A stretch of 64,000 nucleotides of DNA. It comes from CBDCBA01 sp965214125. Its GTDB lineage: Bacteria > Planctomycetota > Phycisphaerae > Tepidisphaerales > Tepidisphaeraceae. The translations under genes were made by a program, and so were the position numbers. Every line of letters begins with the position of its first letter. Position 1 is the first letter of the stretch. Shown in pieces: positions 34,550-44,032 of this stretch. The stretch is taken from NCBI GenBank assembly GCA_965214125.1, contig CBDCBA010000028.1, positions 18,711-82,710 on the forward strand. The letters are read 5' to 3'. Under the pieces are notes generated by a model. It was not told the origin of the DNA, searched no databases, and was given only the letters and a program-made list of their open reading frames with translations.

Positions 34550-37027
34550 ATGGCTTCGCCCGATCCCGCCTCCCTCTCCGCCGACTCGCCGTTGCGGCGG
34601 AAGATTCTCGACCGCGTCGAGGCCGAGGGCTACACGCCCATGCGGCCCCGCCAACTCGCCCGCGCGCTGCTGCTTCTGCATCAGGAGGACCAGCCCGAGG
34701 AAGTCGGCGAGATCAGCGAGGAAGACTACGGCGGGTTCCGCGAGGCGCTGCGCGACCTGATGGACGAGGGCCGCGTCGTGCTGGGCGTGGGCGGGTCGAT
34801 CCTGTTGCCGGGCAACCGCGTGGGCGACAACGAGCTTGTCGGCACCTACCGGCACAACCAGCGCGGGTTCGGCTTCGTCGTGCCGACCGACATCGGCAGC
34901 CACGAGGATTTGTTCATCCCGCCGGGCCAGAATGAGGGGGCGCTCACCGGCGATACCGTGCGTGCCAAGATCATCCCCGCCGGCCATCGCAAGGGCAAAG
35001 CGATGTTCGAAGGGAAGGTGCTGGAGGTGATCGAGCGCCAGCACACCAAGTTCGCCGGCACGGTGAGCAAGCTCGAAGGCAAGTGGGTCGTCTTCCCCGA
35101 TGGTAAGGCGAACGTCGACCCCATCTTCACCCCCGATGCCGCCGGCCGGTACGTCGAGCCGGGGCAGAAGGTGATCGTCGAGCTCACCAAGTTCGGCGAG
35201 GGAGGCGGCATGCTCGAGGGCGTGATCACCGAGGTGCTGGGCGACCCTAGCGACAAAGACGTTGACCTGCACAGCGTGATCGTGCAGTTCGGCCTGCCGA
35301 GCGACTTCCCCGAGGCCGTGGGCGACGCCGCCACGCAGGCGGTGCGCAGCTTCGACCCCGAGGCCGAGCGCAAGACGCGCGTGGACCTTACCGGCGAGCT
35401 CATCTGCACCATCGACCCCGACGATGCCAAGGACTACGACGACGCCATCAGCCTCACGCGCGACGACGACGGCACGTGGAAGCTCGGCGTTCACATCGCC
35501 GACGTGAGCTACTTCGTGAAGCAGGACACGCCGCTTGATGAGGAGGCGTACAAGCGCGGCAACTCAACGTACTTCCCCGGCCATGTGATCCCGATGCTGC
35601 CGGAAGTGCTCAGCAACGGCGTCTGCTCGCTCGTCGAGGGCTCGCCGCGGCTGGTCAAGAGCGCCTTCATCTGGATCAACGACAAGACCGGCCGCCCCGT
35701 GCGAACGGCGTTCAGCAACTCGGTCATCCACTCGTTCAAGCGGCTGCGATACGTCGAGGCGCAGGACCTGATCGACGGCAAGGACGACATCTTCCACCCC
35801 GACGGCAATCGCAAGCGGGGTGACTACGAGCCGAAGCTCATCAAGCAGCTCGAGAACATGAATACGGTGGCGAAGCTGATCCAGAAGCGCCGCCACGCGG
35901 ACGGGCAAATTGTGCTGAACATGCCGAGTGTCGAGCTGCAACTCGATTCCCAGGGCAAGGTCATCGGGGCCGAGGAGGAGGACGACTCGTTCACGCACAC
36001 GCTGATCGAGATGTTCATGGTGGAGGCGAACGAAGCCGTCAGCCGGCTCTTCACGGGTATGGGCGTGCCGCACCTGCGCCGCACGCACCCCGGCCCGGAC
36101 GGCGAGGGGGAGGAGCGCCTCAAGCACTTCAGCATGGCCGCGGGGTACAAGGTGCCCGACAACCTCGATCGCCACGCGATCCAGGCGTTGCTCGCGAGCG
36201 TGCGTGGCAAGCCGGAGGAGTTCGCGATCAACATGGCGATCCTGCGGAGCATCAGTCGGGCCGAATATTCGCCGAAGCTGATCGGCCACTTCGCGCTCGC
36301 GAGCGAGAACTACGCGCACTTCACCAGCCCGATCCGCCGCTACGCCGACCTGACGATCCACCGCCTGCTCGACACCTTTTTCGACGAGATGGGCGACTTC
36401 CGCGATGGTCCCCATCGTCCGCCGCCGGGTGAGGAGAAGGTGAACGTCGGCAAGCGCATCAACGCCCGCAGCCCCGCCGCCGAAGAGCTCGAAGACATCG
36501 GCAGCTACATCTCCTACACCGAGCGCCGCAGCGAGTCGGCCGAACGCGAGCTGCGCCAGGTGAAGGTGCTCGAACTCCTCGGCGACAAGCACGTTGGCGA
36601 CGAGTTCAAGGGCGTTCTGACGGGCATCACCAACTTCGGCGTCTTCGTGCAGCTCGACACGTATCTCGCCGAAGGCCTGGTGCGCTACGAGGACCTGATG
36701 GACGACTGGTGGGACGTCGACAGCAAGGCCGGCGTTATTAAGGGGCAGCGCAGCGGCACGGTGATGCGCATCGGCGATGCGGTGAAGGTGCGGATCATGC
36801 GCGTCGACGTGCCGCGCCGCGAGCTGGACATCGTGATCCTCGACGTCCTCTCCCGCGGCACCGGCGGGACCGGCAAAGGCAAGCACGAGGGCAAACCCAA
36901 GCCCAAGACGGACCTGGGCGGCGGTCTGGAAGCCCGGCCCAAGCGTTCCGGCGGGCAGAAGCGCGACCAGCGCTCCCGCTCGCGTGACAAGCGCGGCCAG
37001 CACCGTGGAAAACGCGACAAAAAGTAG
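34550..37027 (+). CDS. rnr: Ribonuclease R
   Basis: RNase R is a processive 3'-5' exoribonuclease able to degrade structured RNA. The 825-aa product has an N-terminal winged-helix region, cold-shock domains (GFGFVVPTDIGSHEDLFIPP), the RNB catalytic domain with metal aspartates in TIDPDDAKDYDDAISL and the later HFTSPIRRYADLTIHRLL, an S1 domain (GVLTGITNFGVFVQLDTYLAEGLV), and a basic Lys/Arg/Gly-rich tail of about 60 residues that should aid RNA binding. ATG 34550 was chosen over an upstream in-frame ATG at 34508 that lies near the divergent promoter. Confidence 0.97.
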   Translation: MASPDPASLSADSPLRRKILDRVEAEGYTPMRPRQLARALLLLHQEDQPEEVGEISEEDYGGFREALRDLMDEGRVVLGVGGSILLPGNRVGDNELVGTYRHNQRGFGFVVPTDIGSHEDLFIPPGQNEGALTGDTVRAKIIPAGHRKGKAMFEGKVLEVIERQHTKFAGTVSKLEGKWVVFPDGKANVDPIFTPDAAGRYVEPGQKVIVELTKFGEGGGMLEGVITEVLGDPSDKDVDLHSVIVQFGLPSDFPEAVGDAATQAVRSFDPEAERKTRVDLTGELICTIDPDDAKDYDDAISLTRDDDGTWKLGVHIADVSYFVKQDTPLDEEAYKRGNSTYFPGHVIPMLPEVLSNGVCSLVEGSPRLVKSAFIWINDKTGRPVRTAFSNSVIHSFKRLRYVEAQDLIDGKDDIFHPDGNRKRGDYEPKLIKQLENMNTVAKLIQKRRHADGQIVLNMPSVELQLDSQGKVIGAEEEDDSFTHTLIEMFMVEANEAVSRLFTGMGVPHLRRTHPGPDGEGEERLKHFSMAAGYKVPDNLDRHAIQALLASVRGKPEEFAINMAILRSISRAEYSPKLIGHFALASENYAHFTSPIRRYADLTIHRLLDTFFDEMGDFRDGPHRPPPGEEKVNVGKRINARSPAAEELEDIGSYISYTERRSESAERELRQVKVLELLGDKHVGDEFKGVLTGITNFGVFVQLDTYLAEGLVRYEDLMDDWWDVDSKAGVIKGQRSGTVMRIGDAVKVRIMRVDVPRRELDIVILDVLSRGTGGTGKGKHEGKPKPKTDLGGGLEARPKRSGGQKRDQRSRSRDKRGQHRGKRDKK

Positions 37028-37037
37028 CGACTTCTGG

Positions 37038-37043
37038 TAGAAT
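37038..37043 (+). promoter_or_regulatory. -10 hexamer TAGAAT, 8 nt before a GTG start
   Basis: TAGAAT-N8-GTG lies between rnr and the nucleotidyltransferase-like gene. Confidence 0.4.
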
Positions 37044-37051
37044 GCGGGTCC

Positions 37052-37720
37052 GTGTCGCCCGTCATCAGCATCCCGCGTCAGCCCCTGCGCCCCCGCCCGA
37101 TGGCCGACCTTGTGGCCGAGGGCGTGGCGCTGAGCGTCTACTACGGCATGATCATCACCCCGGCCGACGTCGCCCGCGTGCTGAACGCCGCGGGCGTTTC
37201 CTACGTGATCGCTGGCGCTCACGCGATCAACGCCCACACCGGCCGCCCTCGGGCGACACGGGACGTGGACGTGTTGACGGACGCTCCTAGGAAAGCCGCC
37301 GACGCCCTTGTCACGGCATTTCCCCAGCTCACATCGCACGACACGCCCGTCGTGACCCGCCTGATGCTTGACGGCGAGGAGGCGGTCGACGTGATGAAGG
37401 CAAGGCAGTCGCCGCTCTTCCGCAAGGTGGTGCGTTCGGCCCACCACGTCAATTTCGACGGCGTGCCGGCCATCGTGCCGACGGTCGAAGCGGTGATGGC
37501 AATGAAGTTTTCATCGATGATTTCGATCGGCCGTCAGGTGCTCGACCGACAGCAGGACGGCATCGACTTCGCCCGCGTCCTGGCCGCGGCCGATGAGCTG
37601 AAGGTGCCGGTCGACCTCGACCGCCTCCGCGAACTCGGCGAGCTCGTTTACGCCGGCGGGGGCGACGAGATCATCCGCCACGTGAGCGATGTCCGCGACG
37701 GGCGCCCGCTTCAGTTGTAG
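37052..37720 (+). CDS. Nucleotidyltransferase-like protein
   Basis: The 222-aa product has the minimal nucleotidyltransferase pattern: YVIAGAHAINAHTGRPRATRDVDVLTD, with the catalytic D-x-D pair in RDVDV, then a helix, and VMAMKFSSMISIGRQVLDRQQDGIDF near the end, as in AbiEii-type toxins and DUF6036-like proteins. No antitoxin partner is next to it, and its role is open. GTG 37052 is supported by TAGAAT; an ATG at 37100 is the alternative. Confidence 0.75.
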   Translation: MSPVISIPRQPLRPRPMADLVAEGVALSVYYGMIITPADVARVLNAAGVSYVIAGAHAINAHTGRPRATRDVDVLTDAPRKAADALVTAFPQLTSHDTPVVTRLMLDGEEAVDVMKARQSPLFRKVVRSAHHVNFDGVPAIVPTVEAVMAMKFSSMISIGRQVLDRQQDGIDFARVLAAADELKVPVDLDRLRELGELVYAGGGDEIIRHVSDVRDGRPLQL

Positions 37721-37738
37721 AGCCGGCGGACAAGGCGG

Positions 37739-38740
37739 CTACGACTCGAACACGCCGTAAACCTGCTGCGCGTTGCGAACAAACAGGCGGTCCGCCGTCG
37801 CCTCGTCGAGGGCGAGCCCTTCGACGCAGGTCGAACCCGAAACAATGAGGTCATCCGTCAGGAAAAACCGCCGTTCCTCACCGTACGCGGTGGCGAGGCG
37901 GTCGAGCGTGGCCTTAGCGCGGTTGGGTTCGAGGTCGCCGAGAGGCTGGGTCATCACCCAATCCAGACCCCACAAGATGCGATTGGCAAACTCGCTGAAA
38001 AAGTCTCGCACCTTCGCCCGATTCGCGGCAGCTTGAATCGCGATGTCGCCCATGCGGGCCGACGTGTCGACGTGAACGTTCGGATATCTGCGCAGGCGAC
38101 TGGCCACCTCATCGAGGTCAAACTCCAGGCTGCCGTAGTGGGCGCCGATGACGGTCAACGCCGGGTGCTTCTGGCAGACGCGGTCGCGCGAGGCGATCAA
38201 CCGGGCGTGCGATGGCACGTCCGCCCGGCCGTGCCAGTGCCACTCCGGGCAAGCGCGGTAATACCCCAGGTGCGGGCTGCCGGCCGCCTCCATTTCGTCG
38301 AGCGACTGCCAGCACGCCAGCGGCTCGCCGATGTGCATCAGCAGCGGCTTGCCGATGGCGGCCAGGTGCTCGTAAATCGGGTCAAATCGGTCATCGTCGC
38401 AAAAGACGAACGAAGCGTCTGCGTCGCGCAGGTCCATTCCGACGTTCTTCCAAATCTTGCAGCCACACGCGCCGGCGGCGAAATCGGCATCGAGCTCCGC
38501 GATGGCCGCCTCCGCCCAATTGGGGTTGCCGAAACGGTCGAGGGAGAAGCTCGTCACCCACGCAAACCGATCCGGCCGCCGCTTATGCAGGTCGCGGTAC
38601 CAGCCGCGTTGCGCGTCGAGCCCGCCGAGCTGTGGGCTGTCGACGCAGATGTTCACGATGCGTACGCCGATGCGTTCGGCCGCCGCCAGCGCAGCCGGCG
38701 TGTTAAGCGGCAGGTGACTGTGGGCGTCGATGAAGAACAC
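37739..38740 (-). CDS. Amidohydrolase family protein (amidohydrolase_2)
   Basis: The 333-aa TIM-barrel protein has the metal motif FIDAHSHLP at its N-terminus, LLMHIGEP in the middle, VIGAHYGSLEFD and a late ILWGLDWVM with the conserved Asp. These fit the decarboxylase/lactonase-like amidohydrolase_2 family. It begins with GTG 38740, 10 nt after the xylose isomerase stop, so the two may form a unit; a sugar-lactone substrate is possible but unproven. Confidence 0.85.
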   Translation of the reverse strand: MFFIDAHSHLPLNTPAALAAAERIGVRIVNICVDSPQLGGLDAQRGWYRDLHKRRPDRFAWVTSFSLDRFGNPNWAEAAIAELDADFAAGACGCKIWKNVGMDLRDADASFVFCDDDRFDPIYEHLAAIGKPLLMHIGEPLACWQSLDEMEAAGSPHLGYYRACPEWHWHGRADVPSHARLIASRDRVCQKHPALTVIGAHYGSLEFDLDEVASRLRRYPNVHVDTSARMGDIAIQAAANRAKVRDFFSEFANRILWGLDWVMTQPLGDLEPNRAKATLDRLATAYGEERRFFLTDDLIVSGSTCVEGLALDEATADRLFVRNAQQVYGVFES

Positions 38741-38747
38741 GAGGACA

Positions 38748-38753
38748 AGCCTA
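38748..38753 (-). promoter_or_regulatory. Possible -10 TAGGCT, 7 nt before the amidohydrolase
   Basis: The reverse strand reads TAGGCT-N7-GTG. The TAG is the xylA stop codon, and the gene could simply be cotranscribed with xylA. Confidence 0.25.
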
Positions 38754-39968
38754 CCGCACGCCCATCAGCACCTCGGCCGTCAGTTGATCGAGCTTTTCGT
38801 AAGGCAGGTCGATTGCCCCCAGCGCGTCGCGGTCGAACTCCTGCTTGAGCAACGCCTTCATGTTCGACTTGCTGAACGACTTCGTCAGCTTCGCGAGCTT
38901 GGCGTCCTTCACGTTGATCTCGCCGAGCAGGCCTTGGATTTCCGGATCGCTGTTCCACCGCTCGGCCTTGTCGGCGAGGATCATGTACGTCCGCATGCTG
39001 CCTTTCGCGAACTCAAGAACATCGTTGTAGCCGCTTTGGCGAAAGGCGTGCGAGTCGAAGTGGCGCGGGCCGTTGTACTTGTGGTCCTCAAGCAGTTTCA
39101 CAAGGAAAAACGCGTTCTTATAGTTCACGCTGCCGAATCGAAAATCCTGGTCGTACCGGCCGAACTCCTGGTCGTTCAAATCGATGTGAAACAGTTTGCC
39201 CGCCTCGATTGCCTGGGCGACGTGGTGGACGAAGTTCAAGCCCGCCATGCTTTCGTGGGCGTACTCGGGGTTCACGCCGCACATCTCCGGGTGATCGAGC
39301 GTGGGGATGAACGCGAGATAGCTGCCGGTGACGGCAAAGTAGATGTGCCCGCGCGGCTCGTTTGGCTTGGCCTCGAACGCGAACTTGTAGCCGTAGCCCT
39401 GCTCGATGTTGTATTCGCACAGAAAGTTGATCGCCTCGCGGAAGCGCTTTGTGCTCTCGACAGGCGACTTAGTCGCGTCGCTCTCGACCCCCTCGCGGCC
39501 GCCCCAGAACACGTAGGTTTTGGCGCCGAACTCGGCCCCAAGGTCCATGGCGCGCATCGTCTTCTGGATGGCGTACGCGCGGACGCGGGCATCGTTGCTG
39601 GTGAAGGCACCATCCTTGAACGCCGGGTGGCCGAACAAATTGGTGGTGGCCATCGGCACCTTCAGGCCGTTGTCCTTCAGAGCCTTCTTGAAATCCTTCT
39701 TGATACTCTCGGCCTCGTCGGCGCTCGCGTCGATCGGGATCAGGTCGTTGTCGTGAAAGTTCACGCCGTACGCGCCGGCCTTGCCGAGCAGGTCGCAGAG
39801 TTCCCACGGCTGCTTCTTCTCGCGCACCGGCCCACCGAACGGATCAGCGCCGACATTGCCGACGGTCCACAGGCCGAAGGTGAACTTCTTCTTCGGGTCG
39901 GGCGCGTACCGGTCGCCGGAGGTGGGCGTGCTGCTGCGCTTCGTGCTTGTCTTGCTGTTCTTGGCCAA
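38751..39968 (-). CDS. xylA: Xylose isomerase, actinobacterial (class I) type
   Basis: The enzyme interconverts xylose and xylulose and also isomerises glucose. The 405-aa product matches the short Streptomyces-like class: TFGLWTVGNVGADPFG, VNFHDNDL (catalytic His), VFWGGREG, FAFEAKPNEPRGH (metal Glu and Lys), HESMAGLNFVHH, HIDLNDQEFGRYDQDFRFG and PRHFDSHAFR. An N-terminal basic extension of about 25 residues is extra. The start is TTG 39968 with GGAG 6 nt upstream, a leadered start. No xylulokinase is nearby. Confidence 0.95.
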   Translation of the reverse strand: MAKNSKTSTKRSSTPTSGDRYAPDPKKKFTFGLWTVGNVGADPFGGPVREKKQPWELCDLLGKAGAYGVNFHDNDLIPIDASADEAESIKKDFKKALKDNGLKVPMATTNLFGHPAFKDGAFTSNDARVRAYAIQKTMRAMDLGAEFGAKTYVFWGGREGVESDATKSPVESTKRFREAINFLCEYNIEQGYGYKFAFEAKPNEPRGHIYFAVTGSYLAFIPTLDHPEMCGVNPEYAHESMAGLNFVHHVAQAIEAGKLFHIDLNDQEFGRYDQDFRFGSVNYKNAFFLVKLLEDHKYNGPRHFDSHAFRQSGYNDVLEFAKGSMRTYMILADKAERWNSDPEIQGLLGEINVKDAKLAKLTKSFSKSNMKALLKQEFDRDALGAIDLPYEKLDQLTAEVLMGVR

Positions 39969-40059
39969 GGATGCTCCGCGTTCGGGTCGAGGAAGCGCGG
40001 ATCATCCACGGCCTGGCGATTTTCCGCAAGCCGGTTCGACGTCGGCAACGGTCGACGCA

Positions 40060-41388
40060 TCACGCGGCGCGGCTGAAACCGCCCTGATTCCAGAGCCGGC
40101 GCATCGCCTCGCGGCGTTGCTGGTCGCGCTGCTGCTGCTGAAGGTTCTCGCGGCCGGCCGACTGCCCATCGCCTTGGCGGCCGGATTGATTCGCGTCGCC
40201 GTCACGGGCGTTGCTTCCGGCGGACTCGCCCGCGGGCGCCATGCGCGTCACGACCACGCGGTCCAGCGTTACGCCGCTGCGCTCAAGGCTCGTGCGCAGT
40301 TGGTCGAGCGAACCATTCACAAGCTGCCGCGCCACCTCGCTGCTTGTGCCAAGCGTCGCGGTCATCTGACCGTCGACGACCTGCACGTGGACGCGCACGC
40401 TGCCGAGCGACGGCGGGTCGAGCCGGACCGTCATCGTCGTCCGGCCGCTCGCCGGCGAGTGCGAGACGACTCGCACGGCCTTGGCAACCTCTTCCACGTT
40501 TGCATCCTCCTGCACCGCGACCGCGCTCGCCTGCACGGTGGACGCGGGCTGCGCCGCCGGCTGCGGGGCCGATTCGACCGGGCCGATCGACACCGCCTGC
40601 ACGGGCGCGGCCTCCACCGGAGCGGCGTGCGACGCGGGCGCTTTCGCCACGACCTGCGCCGACGCGGGCGATGCGGCCTCTGCCGACTGGGCCGCGATGT
40701 TTGCGAGAGGTCGATTGGCCACGGCGGGTTCGTTCGTTTCGGGCGAAACTGCGGCGTCCTGCGCCGCGCTCGCCGGGGCGTTCGCAACGACGGGTGTGGG
40801 CGGCACCTCGGCGGCAACATTCGCCTGTTGAGGAAGATTCCCGCCCTCGACCGTCATCGCGTTTGCCGCGGGCGCGGGGGTATTCGCGATGGGAGCGGCG
40901 GTCTGATTTCCGCCGGACGCCACCGCAGGCTGAGCTTGAGGCGGCGCGGCGGACTCGGCTGTAGGCGAAGCGACCATCGTCGGCTGCGACGCATTCACAT
41001 CATTGGGCGTCGTCGCGGCAGAAAGCGAAACGGGCGCGATCATCTCCCCGTTCGCCAATGCGGCCGGTGCGTTTGCCACGTCCACGGCCGGCGTCGCCTC
41101 GCCCGCGGTCGTCATCGCGAGCATGGCGGAGGCAACGGGTGCCTGCGATTGCGGACTCGACTCGACGGGGCCAACCACGGGAGCAACGCCCTCCGCCTCG
41201 GTCAGAACATCGGCCTCAGCCGGCGGCTCACTGGCGATGGTCGGCGGGTCCTCCGCCGGCACGGGGGGGAGCGCGGAGCGATCGAGTTCGCGCTGGAATG
41301 ACGGCCGATCGACCTGGCGTTCTCGCGCAGCGGCGGGACGATTTGCGGCAAAGTCGGCCGGCCGGGTTGTGGGGGTAGTCGCGAGCAT
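40060..41388 (-). CDS. fliK: Flagellar hook-length control protein FliK
   Basis: The 442-aa protein is a long low-complexity Ala/Val/Pro-rich ruler region (about residues 50-300). It is followed by the conserved C-terminal Flg_hook domain TTMTVRLDPPSLGSVRVHVQVVDGQMTATLGT...LDQLRTSLERSGVTL and a Gln/Arg-rich tail. FliK measures hook length and switches export specificity at FlhB. It is the last gene of the flagellar block here. Confidence 0.9.
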   Translation of the reverse strand: MLATTPTTRPADFAANRPAAARERQVDRPSFQRELDRSALPPVPAEDPPTIASEPPAEADVLTEAEGVAPVVGPVESSPQSQAPVASAMLAMTTAGEATPAVDVANAPAALANGEMIAPVSLSAATTPNDVNASQPTMVASPTAESAAPPQAQPAVASGGNQTAAPIANTPAPAANAMTVEGGNLPQQANVAAEVPPTPVVANAPASAAQDAAVSPETNEPAVANRPLANIAAQSAEAASPASAQVVAKAPASHAAPVEAAPVQAVSIGPVESAPQPAAQPASTVQASAVAVQEDANVEEVAKAVRVVSHSPASGRTTMTVRLDPPSLGSVRVHVQVVDGQMTATLGTSSEVARQLVNGSLDQLRTSLERSGVTLDRVVVTRMAPAGESAGSNARDGDANQSGRQGDGQSAGRENLQQQQRDQQRREAMRRLWNQGGFSRAA

Positions 41389-41439
41389 TAGGGTGTCCTT
41401 CGGAACGGGGCGACCTATTCAACAGGCACGGCGAGACGT

Positions 41440-42132
41440 TCAAGCGGCCTCTTCCGGCTCGGGCACGGGCTTGTTGCGGAGCAGTTCGAGCAGCGTTTTC
41501 GCCCGCTCGGTCTCGGCCGGCGACTTGAACTCTTTGAGCACCTTCGCCGCCTGCCGCGGCTCCATCGCCCGCAGGTAGGCGACCGCGTCGTCGTCGGGAA
41601 GTTCGATGAAGATCGCCTTCACCTGCTTCGACGGAAGCTGCTCGTAGAGCGTCAACGCTTCGCGAAATCCTTCGTCCGTCGCCCTCGCGTTCGCCGCGGC
41701 GATGGCGGCCTGCCACTCGTCGCGCGTCGCCTCGAACGATTGCTTGTCCGCCAGCACGCGCTCGGCCGCGGCGGCGATGGTCCGGCGGCGATCGGCCACC
41801 TCGCGGCGGCGGCGGTCGAGCATCGTGGCCCGCTCGTCGAGCGAGGCGGTCATCTCGCTCACCCGCCGCTCCGCCGGCTTGCCCGACTGCGCGTCGAGCA
41901 ACGCGAGCAACTCCTCCATCGGCGTCGGGCCGGTCGGCTCGTCGACCACCGGATCGGCCTCGACGTCTTCGGCCGAGTCGTCGGCGGGAAACAGCACCTC
42001 GCGCACGGCCTTGATTTTCTCGCCATCCAGGTGCGCCCGCTGGGCCAGCAGCCCCGCGACGGCGATGAGCGCGACGAAGTTCAGCGCGAGCGTGACGACC
42101 AGCACCATCCACAGTTTCTTGAGCAAACTCAT
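41440..42132 (-). CDS. MotE-like flagellar protein
   Basis: The 230-aa product has an N-terminal TM helix (about residues 8-30), a coiled coil (LDERATMLDRRRREVADRRRTIAAAAERV) and a C-terminal MgtE-N/FliG-like domain (LTLYEQLPSKQVKAIFIELPDDDAVAYLRAMEPRQAAKVLKEF). This is the MotE/PomX-like periplasmic chaperone plan found beside fliJ and fliK in many flagellar operons. Its ATG overlaps the fliJ stop by 4 nt. Confidence 0.8.
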   Translation of the reverse strand: MSLLKKLWMVLVVTLALNFVALIAVAGLLAQRAHLDGEKIKAVREVLFPADDSAEDVEADPVVDEPTGPTPMEELLALLDAQSGKPAERRVSEMTASLDERATMLDRRRREVADRRRTIAAAAERVLADKQSFEATRDEWQAAIAAANARATDEGFREALTLYEQLPSKQVKAIFIELPDDDAVAYLRAMEPRQAAKVLKEFKSPAETERAKTLLELLRNKPVPEPEEAA

Positions 42133-42626
42133 CGTTCGTCACCTCCGCCCACGAGGAGGTTCTCGCGAGCGGCGTCCTCGCGGGCGAGGGCGTCGAACCA
42201 GCGGCCGGCGTCCTCGTCGGCCTCGTTCAACTCGCGCTTCTGCTGCTCGGCCTTCCATCGGGCGTGGTGCTTCTCGCGCAGCGTTTCGAGCACGCGCCGT
42301 TGCTTGACGGCCTCGGCCAAGAGCGACCGCGCCTCGCACACCTCGCGTTCGGCGAGCGCCAACTTCTGCATGAGCGTGGCCCCCTGCCGCGTTACATCCG
42401 TCGTGAACCGCCGGTGCGCCGCCAGGTACGCCACGTCGACGCTGCCGACAAGCCTGCCGCCGCGCAACTCGTTTGTCGCGGCGACAAGGTTATCGTTGAG
42501 CGCCGTCAGCTCGTCCGACAACTGCTGCGCCGCCCGCGCGCGCTCGGCGACCGTTCGCTGCGCCTGCTGCTCGGCCCGCTTGCGAAGCTGAAGGACCCCG
42601 TCGAGCTTGAAGGTGAACGTGGGCAT
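42129..42626 (-). CDS. fliJ: Flagellar export protein FliJ
   Basis: The 165-aa product is a single long coiled coil starting FTFKLDGVLQLRKRAEQQAQRTVAERARAAQQL, as in FliJ, the stalk that sits in the FliI ATPase ring and contacts FlhA. It overlaps fliI (start ATG 42626 at the fliI stop) and the MotE-like gene. Identification rests on position and coiled-coil plan, since FliJ sequences diverge. Confidence 0.88.
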   Translation of the reverse strand: MPTFTFKLDGVLQLRKRAEQQAQRTVAERARAAQQLSDELTALNDNLVAATNELRGGRLVGSVDVAYLAAHRRFTTDVTRQGATLMQKLALAEREVCEARSLLAEAVKQRRVLETLREKHHARWKAEQQKRELNEADEDAGRWFDALAREDAARENLLVGGGDER

Positions 42627-44029
42627 CAGCGTTGCGGGCTTTGGGAACCTTGCGGAGTCGCGGGCTGTTTCAGGAGGCCGATCTCGCGTTGCAGGTCGAA
42701 GAGCTGCTTGCGGGCGCCGGCGAGGTTGGTCGGGTTTTCGGGCGACTGCTGGAGGAACGTCAGCACGCGAGGCCGCATTCGCACGGCAGCATCCGCCTCG
42801 GGATTTGCGCCCGCGACGTAGGCGCCGACGTTCACAAGATCCTCGATGCCGGCGTAGTCGGCGACGAGCTTCTGCACCGCGCGGGCGGCGCTGACCTGAG
42901 GTTTATCGGACACGTCGCCGCGCACGCGTGACACGCTCTTGAGCACGTCGATCGCCGGGAAGTGCCCCGCCTCGGCGAGCTCGCGCGATAGCCAGATGTG
43001 CCCGTCGGTAATGCCCTTGACCGCGTCGGGAATGGGCTCGGAAAAGTCGTCGCCCTCGACGAGCACGGTGTAAAAGCCGGTAATGCTGCCATCCTTCGTG
43101 CTGCCGGCCCGCTCGAGGAGGTCGGGCAGGAGCGCGAAGACGCTCGGCGGAAAGCCCTTGGTGGCCGGCGGCTCTTTGGCGGCCAGGCCGATCTGCCGCT
43201 GGGCCTGGCAGAGACGCGTGAGGGAGTCGAGCAGCAGCAGGACGTTCTTCCCGCGATCGCGGAAATGCTCGGCGATCGCGCACGCGGCCTTGGCGGCGCG
43301 GACCTTCATCAGCGGCGGCTCCTCGGCCGTGCAGACGACGACCACGCAGCGCTTCATCCCCTCGGGGCCCAGGGCATTCTCCAGGAACTCGCCCACCTCG
43401 CGGCCGCGCTCGCCGATGAGGGCGATCACGCTCACGTCGGCGTCGGTGTGTTTGCTGATCCAGCTCAGCAGGGTGCTTTTGCCCACGCCCGGTCCGGCGA
43501 AGAGGCCCATGCGTTGCCCCTTGCCGCAGGTGAGCAGGCCGTCGATGCAGCGCACGCCGGTGCTCAGGGGCTCGCGGACGAGCGTGCGGCCCAGCGGGTC
43601 GGGCGGCTTGCGGTTGAGCGGGCAGAGCTCGGGAACGGTGACGCCGGCGATGGCGGGCTTGCCGTCGATCGGCTTACCGTCGGCGTTGACGACCCGCCCG
43701 AGCAGGCCGTCGCCGGCGTGGATGTGCGGGCTGCCGGGCTCGTTCTCCACCGGGTCGCCCGCGGCCACGCCGGTCAGGTCGCCCAGCGGCATGAGCAGCG
43801 TGGTTTCGCGTCCGTCGGGCTCGCGGCCGAAGCCGACCACCTGGGCGCGGCACGGCGTTTTACCCGCGTCGAACCCGTCGCCGACGCGGTCGATGCGGCA
43901 CGTCGCCCCCAGCGGCAGCGGCAGGTGCGCCGCCTCAAGCGTCAGGCCGCGCACGGCGCTGATCTCGCCTACCACGCGGATCGGCAGCGAACTCTCCACG
44001 GCGGCGAGGTGAGAGGCGAGCGACGACAT
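42626..44029 (-). CDS. fliI: Flagellum-specific ATP synthase FliI
   Basis: FliI is the F1-beta-like ATPase of flagellar type III export. The 467-aa product has Walker A AGPGVGKST (about residues 178-186), IALIGERGREVGEFLEN, Walker B LLLLDSLTRLCQAQRQIGLA, and GSITGFYTVLVEGDDFSEPIPDAVKGITDGHIWLSRELAEAGHFPAIDVLKSVSR, all characteristic. FliH is immediately upstream (3-nt gap) and FliJ downstream, the usual partners. Confidence 0.96.
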   Translation of the reverse strand: MSSLASHLAAVESSLPIRVVGEISAVRGLTLEAAHLPLPLGATCRIDRVGDGFDAGKTPCRAQVVGFGREPDGRETTLLMPLGDLTGVAAGDPVENEPGSPHIHAGDGLLGRVVNADGKPIDGKPAIAGVTVPELCPLNRKPPDPLGRTLVREPLSTGVRCIDGLLTCGKGQRMGLFAGPGVGKSTLLSWISKHTDADVSVIALIGERGREVGEFLENALGPEGMKRCVVVVCTAEEPPLMKVRAAKAACAIAEHFRDRGKNVLLLLDSLTRLCQAQRQIGLAAKEPPATKGFPPSVFALLPDLLERAGSTKDGSITGFYTVLVEGDDFSEPIPDAVKGITDGHIWLSRELAEAGHFPAIDVLKSVSRVRGDVSDKPQVSAARAVQKLVADYAGIEDLVNVGAYVAGANPEADAAVRMRPRVLTFLQQSPENPTNLAGARKQLFDLQREIGLLKQPATPQGSQSPQR

Positions 44030-44032
44030 CGG

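Noticed and set aside
35564..37447. 627-aa minus-strand ORF opposite rnr
   Set aside because: Antisense shadow of RNase R, rich in His/Arg/Val with no domain.
39781..41301. 506-aa Arg/His/Gly-rich ORF opposite fliK
   Set aside because: Artefact of the Ala/Val-rich FliK ruler read on the other strand.
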